64,000 nt of DNA. Origin: a bacterium. Its GTDB lineage: Bacteria; SAR324; XYD2-FULL-50-16. Below the pieces are notes generated by a model. The model saw nothing but the letters and a program-made list of their open reading frames with translations, had not been told where the DNA came from and ran no database searches. The translations under genes were made by a program, and so were the position numbers. The stretch is from contig JAHJTV010000043.1 in NCBI GenBank assembly GCA_018829445.1, positions 1-64,000 on the forward strand, read 5' to 3'. This document shows, piece by piece, positions 53,947 through 63,918 of this stretch. Numbering within the stretch: the first letter of the stretch is position 1; each line of letters opens with the position of its first letter.

Positions 53947-54615
53947 ATGTGTGGTCGATTTACACTTACGATGGACATTGAAGATCTGCAGGATGCTTTT
54001 CCCGGCGTTGATTTCGGAATGTATCTAAAACCGAATTACAATATTGCCCCATCACAAAACATTCTCGCCATTCCTGACTTTGACAAAGCAAAAGCCTCTT
54101 TGTTTCATTGGGGGTTGATACCGTCCTGGTCAAAAGACAAAGACATCAGTTATAAGATGATTAATGCCAGATCCGAAACCCTGGCAGAAAAGCCCTCTTT
54201 TAAGAAACCATTTAAAAACCAGAGATGTTTGATATTGTCTGATGGGTTTTACGAATGGAAGAGGGATAAGGAGAAAAAAATCCCAACCCATATCAGGCTT
54301 AAGTCCGGAAAACCTTTCGCGTTTGCAGGTCTTTGGGAAAAGTGGATACAGGGAGGACAACTCCCTGTTTTTTCTTGCACTATCATAACTACTAGTGCCA
54401 ATAGTCTTTTGCAGCCAGTTCATCCTCGAATGCCGGTTATTCTCAAACGGGAAGATTACAACTTATGGCTGGATTCGGATGAAAAATCGCCCGAGATATT
54501 GCAGAAACTGCTGGTACCCTTCGAACCGGATGAAATGGAATATCATCCGGTTTCCTCTTTTGTTAACAACCCGAACAACAACAGTCCGGAATGCATCAAG
54601 GCTATATCTGCCTGA
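53947..54615 (+). CDS. SOS response-associated peptidase/HMCES-type protein (YedK family)
   Basis: The 222-residue protein begins MCGRFTL; Cys2, freed by removal of Met1, makes a thiazolidine crosslink to abasic sites in single-stranded DNA in this family. Other marks are INARSETLAEKPSFK, DGFYEWK (conserved Glu) and VHPRMPVIL (conserved His). It protects abasic sites during replication. It follows the PilZ gene closely and converges with the aldolase gene, with only 6 bp between stops. Confidence 0.93.
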   Translation: MCGRFTLTMDIEDLQDAFPGVDFGMYLKPNYNIAPSQNILAIPDFDKAKASLFHWGLIPSWSKDKDISYKMINARSETLAEKPSFKKPFKNQRCLILSDGFYEWKRDKEKKIPTHIRLKSGKPFAFAGLWEKWIQGGQLPVFSCTIITTSANSLLQPVHPRMPVILKREDYNLWLDSDEKSPEILQKLLVPFEPDEMEYHPVSSFVNNPNNNSPECIKAISA

Positions 54616-54621
54616 TTCACA

Positions 54622-55917
54622 TTAATCGTCAAAATCTCCTGCCCGCCCTTTATCCGAACTGATCAGGGCTCCCTTTTCCTTGATTTTACTGACAGTCCAT
54701 TGTTTTGGATCTTCAATTCTTTTTGCTTTAAATCCGAGATTGTAGGAGTTTGCTTTTAGAATCGCTTCGATTCCCAAGTCAGCAGAATCTTTTGCGTTAA
54801 AGACATTTACCAGCATGTCATAAACGAACTTCTCTACCCGTTGTATCATTCTCTCACGGATTTCAGCGGGTTGGGCTAAAATCCTGTTTTCAAATGGCAG
54901 ATTCAGTTTTTTATAATCCCCCTTTTTCCAGCCTTTTTTATCAGCGTAAGCTGTCATATCAGCCCAGAGTTCTTCGGTTACGCCTTCGCCCTTAACCTTA
55001 TTAAATCTACCCTGATCATCAATTATGGCATTACCATAGTCATTAACTTCCAATCCCCAGGATATCATCTGTAGAGCCGTTGCCACATTGGCTTTGGTCG
55101 TTCTGGTTTCTTTCGCTATTTTTTTTAGCCGTTCGGTACTATTGCCCGAAGTTCCATGTTGAGCTCCCGACACATGATATGGTTCAATTGCGTCATGAAT
55201 ACTGGCTGTTAATGGCACTTGAATTCCCTGATCGCTTGCTTCGATGCCGTGAGTGGTTCCATTATTGAGTGCGATCCAATCCGGAAAAACTTCATGCGCA
55301 TTCAGGCCTTTGATCAAAAAAAGCGCTTCTTCCACTGTTGATAAGCCTTCCTTTCCTTTAATTTCGCCGACTTCTGTTTCAAGTCCTGCCCAGGGAGGAA
55401 CAAATGGATTAAGTTTTAGACTGGCTAGCAGATTTTGATCATCTGGCATGTGAGATGCGTCAATGGCAATGGAGGTGATGCCGGCTTCAAATATGCTGGG
55501 TATCTCAATCTGGGCAGTAGTGATATCCTCCTCATTTTTAATGCCATAATGATCAGCATGGACCGCAACCGGAACGGTGATCTTGAGTTCATTACATGCC
55601 GCGTCCACCTGACGAGCCAAATTCCAGAAACTGCATGCACAATATGCATTGGCTCCTCCTTCCGATTTGGCTATTTCAATTATCAGAACCGAGTTAGCTT
55701 TTTGAGCAGCCTTTAATGCCCCAAAGATAACAACGTTGCTTCTTCCATTTGCTGCCATGGCAATAGCATTGCCCCTTGCAAGCATGGCTCTATCAATAAC
55801 TTTTCCACTTACAATCAAAGCTTTTGAATTTGGAAATAGTTTTACGATATTGGGAGGACGCCCGATTTCCAAAGCTTTGATAAAATCCTTTGAGTATCTG
55901 TTTTGATTCTTTTCCAT
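54622..55917 (-). CDS. Class II fructose-bisphosphate aldolase-family protein
   Basis: The 431-residue protein matches the zinc-dependent class II aldolase family. Zinc ligands are visible in VHADHYG and in YHVSGAQHGTSGNS, and the GLETEVGEIKG loop is typical. It cleaves ketose bisphosphates such as fructose 1,6-bisphosphate in glycolysis and gluconeogenesis. It is longer than Escherichia coli FbaA (359 residues) and belongs to a longer branch, so the exact substrate is not certain. It is a single-gene unit. Confidence 0.88.
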   Translation of the reverse strand: MEKNQNRYSKDFIKALEIGRPPNIVKLFPNSKALIVSGKVIDRAMLARGNAIAMAANGRSNVVIFGALKAAQKANSVLIIEIAKSEGGANAYCACSFWNLARQVDAACNELKITVPVAVHADHYGIKNEEDITTAQIEIPSIFEAGITSIAIDASHMPDDQNLLASLKLNPFVPPWAGLETEVGEIKGKEGLSTVEEALFLIKGLNAHEVFPDWIALNNGTTHGIEASDQGIQVPLTASIHDAIEPYHVSGAQHGTSGNSTERLKKIAKETRTTKANVATALQMISWGLEVNDYGNAIIDDQGRFNKVKGEGVTEELWADMTAYADKKGWKKGDYKKLNLPFENRILAQPAEIRERMIQRVEKFVYDMLVNVFNAKDSADLGIEAILKANSYNLGFKAKRIEDPKQWTVSKIKEKGALISSDKGRAGDFDD

Positions 55918-56338
55918 ACTAAATCCATTGGTTATAGATTATTTCTGATCTCAAAAGGGTTAAAATGTTTTCCAATTGTAAGATCTCTTTTGATACGATT
56001 TTTCTAATTGGCTAATAGTCACAAAACTATCAGAATTTCAAATGTTTTGTAAATAAAAACGTCGGGAAAGAAACAAGAGGATGGATTTTTTGAGCTTAAA
56101 TCGATAAATGTTAATCCAAAATACCCGATTCTTTCCCAAAGCTTTGTTCAATATTTTTTTCAATCACCGTCAGTTTACCACTATTACTAGTGGACTTCAC
56201 AAGTCAGCTTTGATATCTCATACATTAGTGGAATTGAAGGAATATCTGCGTTCAACTGGATTTGTAAGTTTAAATACCAAGAGCAATCATTTAACCCCCG
56301 TTATATATTTCGCAAGGGTCAAACAATAGGCATTATTT
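55918..56338. other. Divergent intergenic region between the aldolase and ftsZ genes
   Basis: About 420 bp, AT-rich. A small CCACTA/TAGTGG hairpin lies near 56174. The 73-codon ORF at 56108-56329 has no ribosome site or family likeness and is not called. Confidence 0.5.
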
Positions 56339-57490
56339 ATGGCAATCAGATTGGATAGTCTGGAATCACGATCAAACTGCTATGGTTTACCGAATATAAA
56401 AGTAATCGGTATCGGCGGTGGCGGCGGAAATGTCGTCAATCGTATGATCAAAGATAATGTTAGAGGAGTGGAGTACATAGCTATGAATACGGATGCCATG
56501 GCATTGAACTCCAATAAGGCAAGTATTATTGTCCCTTTAGGGAATGATATTACCAGGGGGCTGGGAGCCGGAATGAAGCCCGATATCGGTCGGGTTGCTG
56601 CCGAAGCCGAAATAGATGTGATCGAAAATGTTCTGGAGAATGCTGATATGGTTTTTCTGGCAGCAGGTATGGGAGGCGGGACCGGAACCGGGGCGATACC
56701 AATTGTTGCCGAAGTTGCAAAAAATATGAATATCCTGACAGTCGCGGTTGTGACAACTCCTTTCAGCTTTGAAGGCAGACGACGTGCCCAAATAGCCGAA
56801 GGGGGACTTGCAGAGTTGAGGAGACATATTGACACACTGGTTGTCATACCTAACACCAAGTTATTGCATCTGGCCACAGAAAAAACGACCATGACCGAAG
56901 CGTTCTCCATGGCAGATGACGTGTTAAAACAGGCTATTGCAGGCATCACCAACCTGATCAACTTGGAAGGAGTGATTAATCTCGATTTTGCGGACCTAAG
57001 AACTGTTATGGAGGATAAGGGAAGCGCCTTAATGGGAACCGGCAGTGGTTTTGGTGAAAATCGTGGATTGGAGGCTGTTAAAAAAGCGATTAACAGTCCG
57101 TTAATCAGCCAACCAATTGGTGGGGCAACCGGTATTATCATCAATATTGTGGCAGATAATGATTTCCCATTATTGGATGCTGAAGCAGCAGCAACGTATG
57201 TTCAGGAAAAAGCTCACGAAAACGCCGACGTTATTTTCGGTTTGGTGCATGACGGAACGTTGAAGAATGAAGTTTTCGTTACCGTAATTGCTACCGGTTA
57301 CGAAAAATCTCTTAAAGAAAAGAGTACCGGAAACTACAGGCGGTCACCTTTACGTGTTACCGATAGTCTTAAATACCAGGTCAAAAAGCAACAACCGGAA
57401 GTAAAATTTCAGCTTCCTAATCCAAAACCGGTAAAAGCAGCTGAAGAGATTGAGGTTCCCCATTTTATGAAACACAGGAATCAACAATAA
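56339..57490 (+). CDS. ftsZ: Cell division protein FtsZ
   Basis: The 383-residue GTPase forms the division ring at mid-cell. The tubulin signature GGGTGTGAIP, the VIGIGGGGGNVVNRM start, the NTDAMAL loop and the T7 loop NLDFADLRTVM are all present. The C-terminal peptide EIEVPHFMKHRNQQ is a form of the conserved tail that binds FtsA and ZipA-like partners, here with Met for the usual Leu. No ftsA, ftsQ or mur genes are adjacent; panE follows 22 bp later. It may therefore be a second copy, or the only one in a broken-up cluster. Confidence 0.95.
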   Translation: MAIRLDSLESRSNCYGLPNIKVIGIGGGGGNVVNRMIKDNVRGVEYIAMNTDAMALNSNKASIIVPLGNDITRGLGAGMKPDIGRVAAEAEIDVIENVLENADMVFLAAGMGGGTGTGAIPIVAEVAKNMNILTVAVVTTPFSFEGRRRAQIAEGGLAELRRHIDTLVVIPNTKLLHLATEKTTMTEAFSMADDVLKQAIAGITNLINLEGVINLDFADLRTVMEDKGSALMGTGSGFGENRGLEAVKKAINSPLISQPIGGATGIIINIVADNDFPLLDAEAAATYVQEKAHENADVIFGLVHDGTLKNEVFVTVIATGYEKSLKEKSTGNYRRSPLRVTDSLKYQVKKQQPEVKFQLPNPKPVKAAEEIEVPHFMKHRNQQ

Positions 57491-57512
57491 TCCTATTTCC
57501 TTTTACAAAAGC

Positions 57513-58460
57513 ATGAAAAAAACCGATATTCTGATTGTGGGAACCGGGGCTGTAGGAAGCTATTTCGGCGGGAAACTTTTTCAAGAGGAAACCCGAGTTT
57601 CTGCTTTCTGTCGTTCCGATTATGATGTGATTAAAGAGAAGGGAATCATTGTACGCAGCTACAAGGGGGATTTTGTTGTTGAGCCTTTTGAGGTGGTTAA
57701 TGACATCAAAAACCTGTCCATGAAGCCGGATTATATTATTGTTTGCCTCAAAGTATTACCGGAAATCAACCTTCCCGACATCATCCGGCCGGCTGTGGGT
57801 GAGGATACCACCATTGTCCTCATACAAAATGGAATTGCCATTGAAAATGAGGTGGCCAGTGCTTTCCCTGAAAACGAAATTATCAGTGGCATTGCTTTTA
57901 TTGCCATCAGCCGGATTGAATTGGGTGTTGCCCGTCATACCGGGTCCGGGAAAATTGTACTGGGGAGTTATCCCAACGGGATAAGCGAAAAATGCAAAAA
58001 GCTGGCGGATCTGTTTAAAAAAGCTGAGGTTCCCTGCAGTTCCTCTTCTGAAATCACAAGGGAGCGATGGAAAAAAATGGTTTGGAACGCCTCTTTCAAT
58101 CCAATTTCAGTTCTTGGCGGAAATGCCGATTCAAAACAGATGGTTGAGGTACCTGAATCGGAAGAATTGGTGCGAAACGTAATGAACGAGGTATTGGCGG
58201 TTGCAAAATCAGATGGTTATGAGCTGAAGAATGATATCATCGAAGACGCAATAAGTGGTAACCGCAAGATGCGACCTTTTAAGACCAGCATGCTGGTTGA
58301 TTTCGAACAAAACCGCACAATGGAAATTGATGCTATTTTGGGCAATACCATTACCATCGCCAGAAATAACGGTGTCCCAACCCCTTATCTGCAATCCCTG
58401 TATTGTTTGCTGAAATTGCAAATTACGACCAGCATTAGACCGACTATCGAAGAATCCTGA
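57513..58460 (+). CDS. panE: 2-dehydropantoate 2-reductase-like ketopantoate reductase
   Basis: The 315-residue NADPH enzyme reduces ketopantoate to pantoate in pantothenate and CoA synthesis. The N-terminal dinucleotide motif GTGAVGSYFGGKL, the catalytic lysine in RERWKKMVWNASFNP and the FKTSMLVDFEQNRTMEID segment are characteristic. It lies 22 bp after ftsZ on the same strand. PanE paralogs sometimes act on other 2-keto acids, so pantoate specificity is likely but not certain. Confidence 0.9.
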   Translation: MKKTDILIVGTGAVGSYFGGKLFQEETRVSAFCRSDYDVIKEKGIIVRSYKGDFVVEPFEVVNDIKNLSMKPDYIIVCLKVLPEINLPDIIRPAVGEDTTIVLIQNGIAIENEVASAFPENEIISGIAFIAISRIELGVARHTGSGKIVLGSYPNGISEKCKKLADLFKKAEVPCSSSSEITRERWKKMVWNASFNPISVLGGNADSKQMVEVPESEELVRNVMNEVLAVAKSDGYELKNDIIEDAISGNRKMRPFKTSMLVDFEQNRTMEIDAILGNTITIARNNGVPTPYLQSLYCLLKLQITTSIRPTIEES

Positions 58461-58623
58461 TTTTTATTTTCCTATGCAGGTATAGCCAATTAGCAGCCCG
58501 GGAAATTTAATCTACTTTTGTCTTAGCTGGATTGGATAGAATCTGCAGACTTGCCCAGCAGTCACTAAACTCGGCAAATTAAACACCAGTTCCTAAGAGA
58601 GGGTTCTTTGACTTAATCCGTGA

Positions 58624-61600
58624 TTATTGTGTATCCGGTTCGCTGCAAGGGATAAAAAAACGGAAAATAGCACCGCCATTGGGATTCTGTTCTGCCCAGA
58701 TTTCGCCTTTATGATGAGAAACAATCTGTTTACAGATTGCCAGTCCTAAACCGGTACCCCCTGCTCCGGTTTTTGTTGTTGAGCTTTGAGAGAATTTATC
58801 AAAAACCAGTTTCAATTCTTCCTCCTTGATTCCAATACCATTATCAATTACAGAAAAGATTAAATCTTTGTTATCATTTATTATATTTATCTTTATTAAC
58901 CCATTCTCTTTTGAAAATTTTATAGCATTGGAGAGCAAATTACGAATTACCTGCATCATTTTATTCGCGTCCATGATTGCGATATCATCAACATCCGGCT
59001 TCTCAAAGTCGATGGTGAGGCCCCTTTGATTGCTGAAAGCTTCATATTCCCGGATAACATTGCCCACCAGAATGGAAAGTGAAACCTCTGCAAAATCGTA
59101 GTTCATTTTGCCTGATTCCAATTTGGAAAGATCAAGGAGATCATTTAACAGGGCTAATAATCTTTCGCCTGAGTAATTGATCTCTTCCAGATACCCCTTC
59201 AGTTTTTCCGGAGTAATCCGATCCATCTTGGCGATGCCCATCTTTGTAAATCCCAAAATACCATGCATAGGGGTTCGAAGTTCATGGCTGATATTGGCCA
59301 GGAATTCTGATTTTGCACTATTAGCCTGGTCCGCTTTGACCTTGGCTATTTCCAGCTTGATATTTTTCTGATTTAGTTCTTCAGTTCGAAGTTTGACTTT
59401 TTCTTCAAGGGTTCGATTATATTCGTCAAGTTGTTTGTATAAACCTGCGTTTTCGATTGAGATTGCAGCTTGTGCAGCAAGAAGATGGAGCAATTCAATC
59501 CGATCCGGTGTAAAAGCATGAGTAGTCTGGTTGTTTTCCAGATAAAGGATACCGGTCAGGTTTCCTTGGTAATGAATTGGTATACAAAGTAATGACTTGG
59601 GCTTTTTTCGGATAATGTAATTATCATCTAAAAACTGGCGATCATTGAATGCATCATTTAGCACGATGTTCTTTGATGTTCTGATAACATAGTTAACAAC
59701 TGTTTTTGCTAAATCATCGGAAAGATCGATTTTGACAGGTTGAAAAACCTGCTGTTTGTTATCCACGGACATTCCGGACGTGACTAAAAAGTCCTCCCCT
59801 TCTTTTAGTATTAGCAAACCTTTTTGGGCACCGGCATTCTCAATTACTATTTTCAGCAAGTTTTCCAGCAATTTATCAAAAACTATCTCTTTTGAAATCG
59901 CCTGAGACGCTTTGGCAACAGAGGTCAAATCCAATTGATCCACCTGCCTGTCAGCGGCGGAAGAAAGATTTGCCGGGACAGTTCCAAAAAAGCTCTCCGA
60001 TGATCTCCCGGTTGTAGGAGAGTCCGGATATTTTTTCTGCAAATCGTCCAGTTTTGTCTGAGCACCCCATTTTTGATAAAGATAGCGGGCTTTTAATAAA
60101 CTTGCGTTTGAAATCTCCTTGATTCCCAGCTTCCGGTAAAAACTGGCAGTCAACTCACAAATGATCGCCTGGTTTTGAACATATCCACTTGCTGTGGCGG
60201 ATTTCAAAGCCTGATCGTACAACCTGATCGTTTTTTCCGTATCACCGGTAATACGGGCTATTTCAGCTTTGATAAGCAGATATTTATGGAGATGATTATC
60301 GGGACAGTTTTCAGAAAGTTTTTTAAAGCGCCGTCTTATTAAGAGCAATTCGAAGCGAATCTTCAGCTTTCTTAATACAGACGATTTTGGATAAAGAGCC
60401 GTCAAAATAAGGCCATGATAAAAGTATAATTCTGCATTTTCAGGTAATCCCAGGATCGAATTTATACTTTTTTGTGCTTTACGGGTATATTTTAGCCCTT
60501 TTTCATACTCCTCATATAAATAACAGTTTTGAGCCTTATAAATATAATAAACTGTAAATCCCGACTTAAAGTCGCTTTTTACCATACGCTGAAGAGTGTT
60601 TTCTTCGTCAAAGCCAGCTGTGTTCCAGCAAGTGGCAGATTTGGTTAATCCCAGGAAACTCAGATAGGCATGGTACAAAAACTGGGCATTGTCTATCATA
60701 TTCTGATCCCTGGTAAGCCGAATGAAATCAAGATAGAAATCGGCCTCTTTAACAACCTCGCTGATAGGATCACCAATTATAAATCGGGCTGCCGGAATGC
60801 GAATCCCATTGAAACATGCCCAAATCAGGTTTCCCGAGTCAAGACAGTCCTGGTACGACTGTCTGGCAATGGGAATACACTCTCGTAGATGCACCTTCCA
60901 GTGGTTAATAATGCATTGAACATGAAACAGAACCACAGCCCGTGTTTCAGGATTTTCATACTTCCGGGTCAACTCAATGGCAAGTTTTCCAAATTCGTAT
61001 CCCTCTGCATATCGCTTAAAAATGGCTGATAAAAAAGATCCATATAGACTGTACACTACTGGTGAAAATTCAGTATTGCCGACCTTCAATAAATGATTTA
61101 ATGCCTTCAATCCCATGGTCAGGAGCAACAGGTCTTTGCCAGATAGATAGGAAGGCATTACAAGATTTTCCAGAAATTTAAGAATCCAGATATTCTCCGG
61201 GTCTGTTGCATTGGGCAGTTCCTCCAATTCGGCAGGTATTCGCCCGTATAATATCCATTTGGTCCTTATAATTAGGGATAGAATGGTAATGGGATTGGGA
61301 TATATTGAGGATTTAAACCCAAAGAGTCTCAGTCCCTCGATACCAGCTTTGATCGACTCATCGAATTTTCCAATGGCGGTATACAGTTTCAGGCGAATTC
61401 TATAGATGTCTGCTTTATCCAGTTTTGATTTGGCTTTATGCAACAGTAGTCTGAAGGTTTTTTCAGCATCTTCAAAATGCCCCATCAGGTAGTTGCATTC
61501 AGCCAGCTCTTTGTTAATGTCAAATGTCAATTGAAAATCGGTTTCCCAACTTTCACGATCCAACTGGCGGGTGGCAATTTTAAGATATTCCAGAGCCATA

Positions 61601-63918
61601 TCATAGGCAGAAGAGGTTTTCGCTTTTCTCCCTGCCCCCAGGTTCATCCCGGCCAATTCAATCTTCCTTGACTTTTCAACAAAAAGTGACAACCCCAGGT
61701 TTAATTGGTTAACAATATCAAATGGCTGCTCTTCCCGTTCACTCTCGGTAGCATTCTCATATAGCAGATAACCAATCTTATAATGGGTTTCCTGTTTCTT
61801 CTCTTCGCTGATAAAAGAATAGGCGGCTTGTTGAATCCGGTCATGAAGAAACCTGTAAGTGACAGTTTTAGACAGTTCAGATAGATTCGCACTTGAAATA
61901 CTCTCTTCTTCATTGTCGTGGTCATGGATCTGTTTGTAGGCATTTCCAACTGGCTGGATGAGTCCCTCCCGGATAGCGACTAACAGATCAGAGGCTGTTT
62001 TAAATGGGGATTTTTCCGAAATAACCGAAAGGGTTTTCAGACTGAACTGGTTGCCAATACAGGCGGATAGTTTTAAATGGTTTTGTATGTGCGGTTCCAG
62101 GTTGTTTATCTTTTCAATCATCAAGTCAACAACATTCTCCGTGGTCTCAAGTTTCCTGATCTCTTCTGTATCCCATTGCCACATTTCTGATGAAGGGTTG
62201 AACACAACCAACTCTTTTTTAAATAACGATTTTAAGAATTCATTAACAAAAAACGGATTTCCCCCGGTTTTTTCAAAGACCAATTGGCTTAATCCATAAG
62301 CCTTTGAAGCTTCGCAAAATAGCGTATCACAAATGAGTTGCTGAACAGATTCAGGTTCGAGAGGGTTGAGATAGATCCGTTCAATCGATACGTTGCTCGC
62401 GGAAAGCTCATCAAGTGTTATCATCAACGGGCTGGACTTGGAAACTTCAGTATCCCTGTATGCTCCTATGATTAAAAGATAATTTGCTTGTTGACCAGTC
62501 AGAAAAAGTTTCATCATATTCAACGAGCCGGAATCCGCCCATTGAAGGTCGTCCAGAAAGATTACAAGAGGATGCTCTTTGCAGGTAAAAACGCGAACAA
62601 AGTTTAGAAATGTCAGGTTGAATCGGTTCAGGGATTCAGCTGGAGAAAGGCCCGGGACGGGTTTTTGCTTCCCGATAATCAAACCTAATTCCGGAATTAT
62701 ATCAACAACTATCTGCCCATTTTGTCCCAACGCTTCTAACAACCGCTGTTTCCAGTTGGAAATCTGAGCCTCGTTTTCTGTAAGAATCTGCTGTATAAGA
62801 TCCCTGAACGACCTGATCAAAGCTATGTAGGGTACATTGCCCTGGAACTGATCGAACTTTCCGGAAATAAAATATCCCCTCTGCCTGACTATCGGTTTAT
62901 GGATCTCATTTATAATGGCCGACTTCCCGATACCGGGAGCTCCTGAGACAAGCATCAATTTAATATCACCCGTACAGGTTTGATCGAAAGTGGACATCAG
63001 AATCTCAATCTCTTTTTCTCGACCATACAAGGTTTCGGGAATTAAAAACCGACTCAAAACATCTTTCTTTCCCAGCGGAAAGCTTTCAATTTTGGCAGAT
63101 GTTCTCCACTGCTCAAGGCATTTTTCCAGATCCTGTTTTAAACCAAAGGCACTTTGATACCTGTCTTCAGGCATTTTGGACATCAACTTGATAACGATGT
63201 CGGATAACACTTGTGGAATATCAGGATTACGACTAATTGGGGGATCTGGCATTCTGGCGATATGACAATGAATGAGCTCCATGGGATCTGCAACCTGATA
63301 AGGCAGACTGAAAGTCAGCATCTCATACAGCGTTACCCCAAAGGAATAAAAGTCGGTGCGATAATCTATCCCCCTGTTCATACGCGCCGTTTGTTCCGGC
63401 GACATATAGGACAGTGTGCCTTCAAGAACCTGTGGACTGGTCACAGTTTGATTTTCATGAGAAAGCTGTGTAGAGATTCCAAAATCGGTAAGCTTAACTG
63501 TATAGTTATGCCGATTGACAATCAGGTTTTGAGGTTTTATATCCTTATGAATGATCTTTGAATTATGTACCTTCTCAATAGCCACTACAATTTGAACCGC
63601 CACTTCTAATGCTTCTTTGATCCCCAGTTTTTCGGTTTGCATGAGTTGATAGAGAGATATTCCATCAAAATCATCAAGAATTAAAGCGACAGTGTTCTCA
63701 TCTTGCTCAAATGAACGAACGGAAACGACCTCGTCAAATGTCAGCGACTTGGTGATGTTATATTCATGCCTGAGGCGGGCCTTTGCTGCGGGAAGAATGT
63801 GCTCCGGTTTAAGGGCTTTTAATATTACTCTTTCACCATTCTCAATTGTTACAGCACTATATACGAGGGTTAGGGGCCCCTCGTGTAGCAGCTCATTGAT
63901 CGTATATCCGGGGATCAT
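58624..63918 (-). CDS. Ser/Thr kinase-ATPase-TPR-GAF-histidine kinase multidomain sensor
   Basis: The 1764-residue protein joins, in order: a Ser/Thr protein kinase (about 1-270; Lys34, HKDIKPQN at 124-131, DFGIS), an AAA/STAND-type ATPase (about 285-620; Walker A GAPGIGKSAI near 325-334, FLDDLQWAD), a long helical, TPR-like region (about 750-1290), a GAF domain (about 1365-1510), a coiled coil, a HisKA domain with His1545 in ISHELRTP, and an ATPase domain ending with GGTGLGLAICKQI. No receiver domain is attached. This architecture is known in cyanobacteria, myxobacteria and related groups. The input is unknown. ATG 63918 follows AAGGGACGG. Confidence 0.93.
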   Translation of the reverse strand: MIPGYTINELLHEGPLTLVYSAVTIENGERVILKALKPEHILPAAKARLRHEYNITKSLTFDEVVSVRSFEQDENTVALILDDFDGISLYQLMQTEKLGIKEALEVAVQIVVAIEKVHNSKIIHKDIKPQNLIVNRHNYTVKLTDFGISTQLSHENQTVTSPQVLEGTLSYMSPEQTARMNRGIDYRTDFYSFGVTLYEMLTFSLPYQVADPMELIHCHIARMPDPPISRNPDIPQVLSDIVIKLMSKMPEDRYQSAFGLKQDLEKCLEQWRTSAKIESFPLGKKDVLSRFLIPETLYGREKEIEILMSTFDQTCTGDIKLMLVSGAPGIGKSAIINEIHKPIVRQRGYFISGKFDQFQGNVPYIALIRSFRDLIQQILTENEAQISNWKQRLLEALGQNGQIVVDIIPELGLIIGKQKPVPGLSPAESLNRFNLTFLNFVRVFTCKEHPLVIFLDDLQWADSGSLNMMKLFLTGQQANYLLIIGAYRDTEVSKSSPLMITLDELSASNVSIERIYLNPLEPESVQQLICDTLFCEASKAYGLSQLVFEKTGGNPFFVNEFLKSLFKKELVVFNPSSEMWQWDTEEIRKLETTENVVDLMIEKINNLEPHIQNHLKLSACIGNQFSLKTLSVISEKSPFKTASDLLVAIREGLIQPVGNAYKQIHDHDNEEESISSANLSELSKTVTYRFLHDRIQQAAYSFISEEKKQETHYKIGYLLYENATESEREEQPFDIVNQLNLGLSLFVEKSRKIELAGMNLGAGRKAKTSSAYDMALEYLKIATRQLDRESWETDFQLTFDINKELAECNYLMGHFEDAEKTFRLLLHKAKSKLDKADIYRIRLKLYTAIGKFDESIKAGIEGLRLFGFKSSIYPNPITILSLIIRTKWILYGRIPAELEELPNATDPENIWILKFLENLVMPSYLSGKDLLLLTMGLKALNHLLKVGNTEFSPVVYSLYGSFLSAIFKRYAEGYEFGKLAIELTRKYENPETRAVVLFHVQCIINHWKVHLRECIPIARQSYQDCLDSGNLIWACFNGIRIPAARFIIGDPISEVVKEADFYLDFIRLTRDQNMIDNAQFLYHAYLSFLGLTKSATCWNTAGFDEENTLQRMVKSDFKSGFTVYYIYKAQNCYLYEEYEKGLKYTRKAQKSINSILGLPENAELYFYHGLILTALYPKSSVLRKLKIRFELLLIRRRFKKLSENCPDNHLHKYLLIKAEIARITGDTEKTIRLYDQALKSATASGYVQNQAIICELTASFYRKLGIKEISNASLLKARYLYQKWGAQTKLDDLQKKYPDSPTTGRSSESFFGTVPANLSSAADRQVDQLDLTSVAKASQAISKEIVFDKLLENLLKIVIENAGAQKGLLILKEGEDFLVTSGMSVDNKQQVFQPVKIDLSDDLAKTVVNYVIRTSKNIVLNDAFNDRQFLDDNYIIRKKPKSLLCIPIHYQGNLTGILYLENNQTTHAFTPDRIELLHLLAAQAAISIENAGLYKQLDEYNRTLEEKVKLRTEELNQKNIKLEIAKVKADQANSAKSEFLANISHELRTPMHGILGFTKMGIAKMDRITPEKLKGYLEEINYSGERLLALLNDLLDLSKLESGKMNYDFAEVSLSILVGNVIREYEAFSNQRGLTIDFEKPDVDDIAIMDANKMMQVIRNLLSNAIKFSKENGLIKINIINDNKDLIFSVIDNGIGIKEEELKLVFDKFSQSSTTKTGAGGTGLGLAICKQIVSHHKGEIWAEQNPNGGAIFRFFIPCSEPDTQ

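Noticed and set aside
56380-57144. 254-codon ORF opposite ftsZ
   Set aside because: Long open antisense frame caused by the codon use of ftsZ; no ribosome site and no plausible protein pattern.
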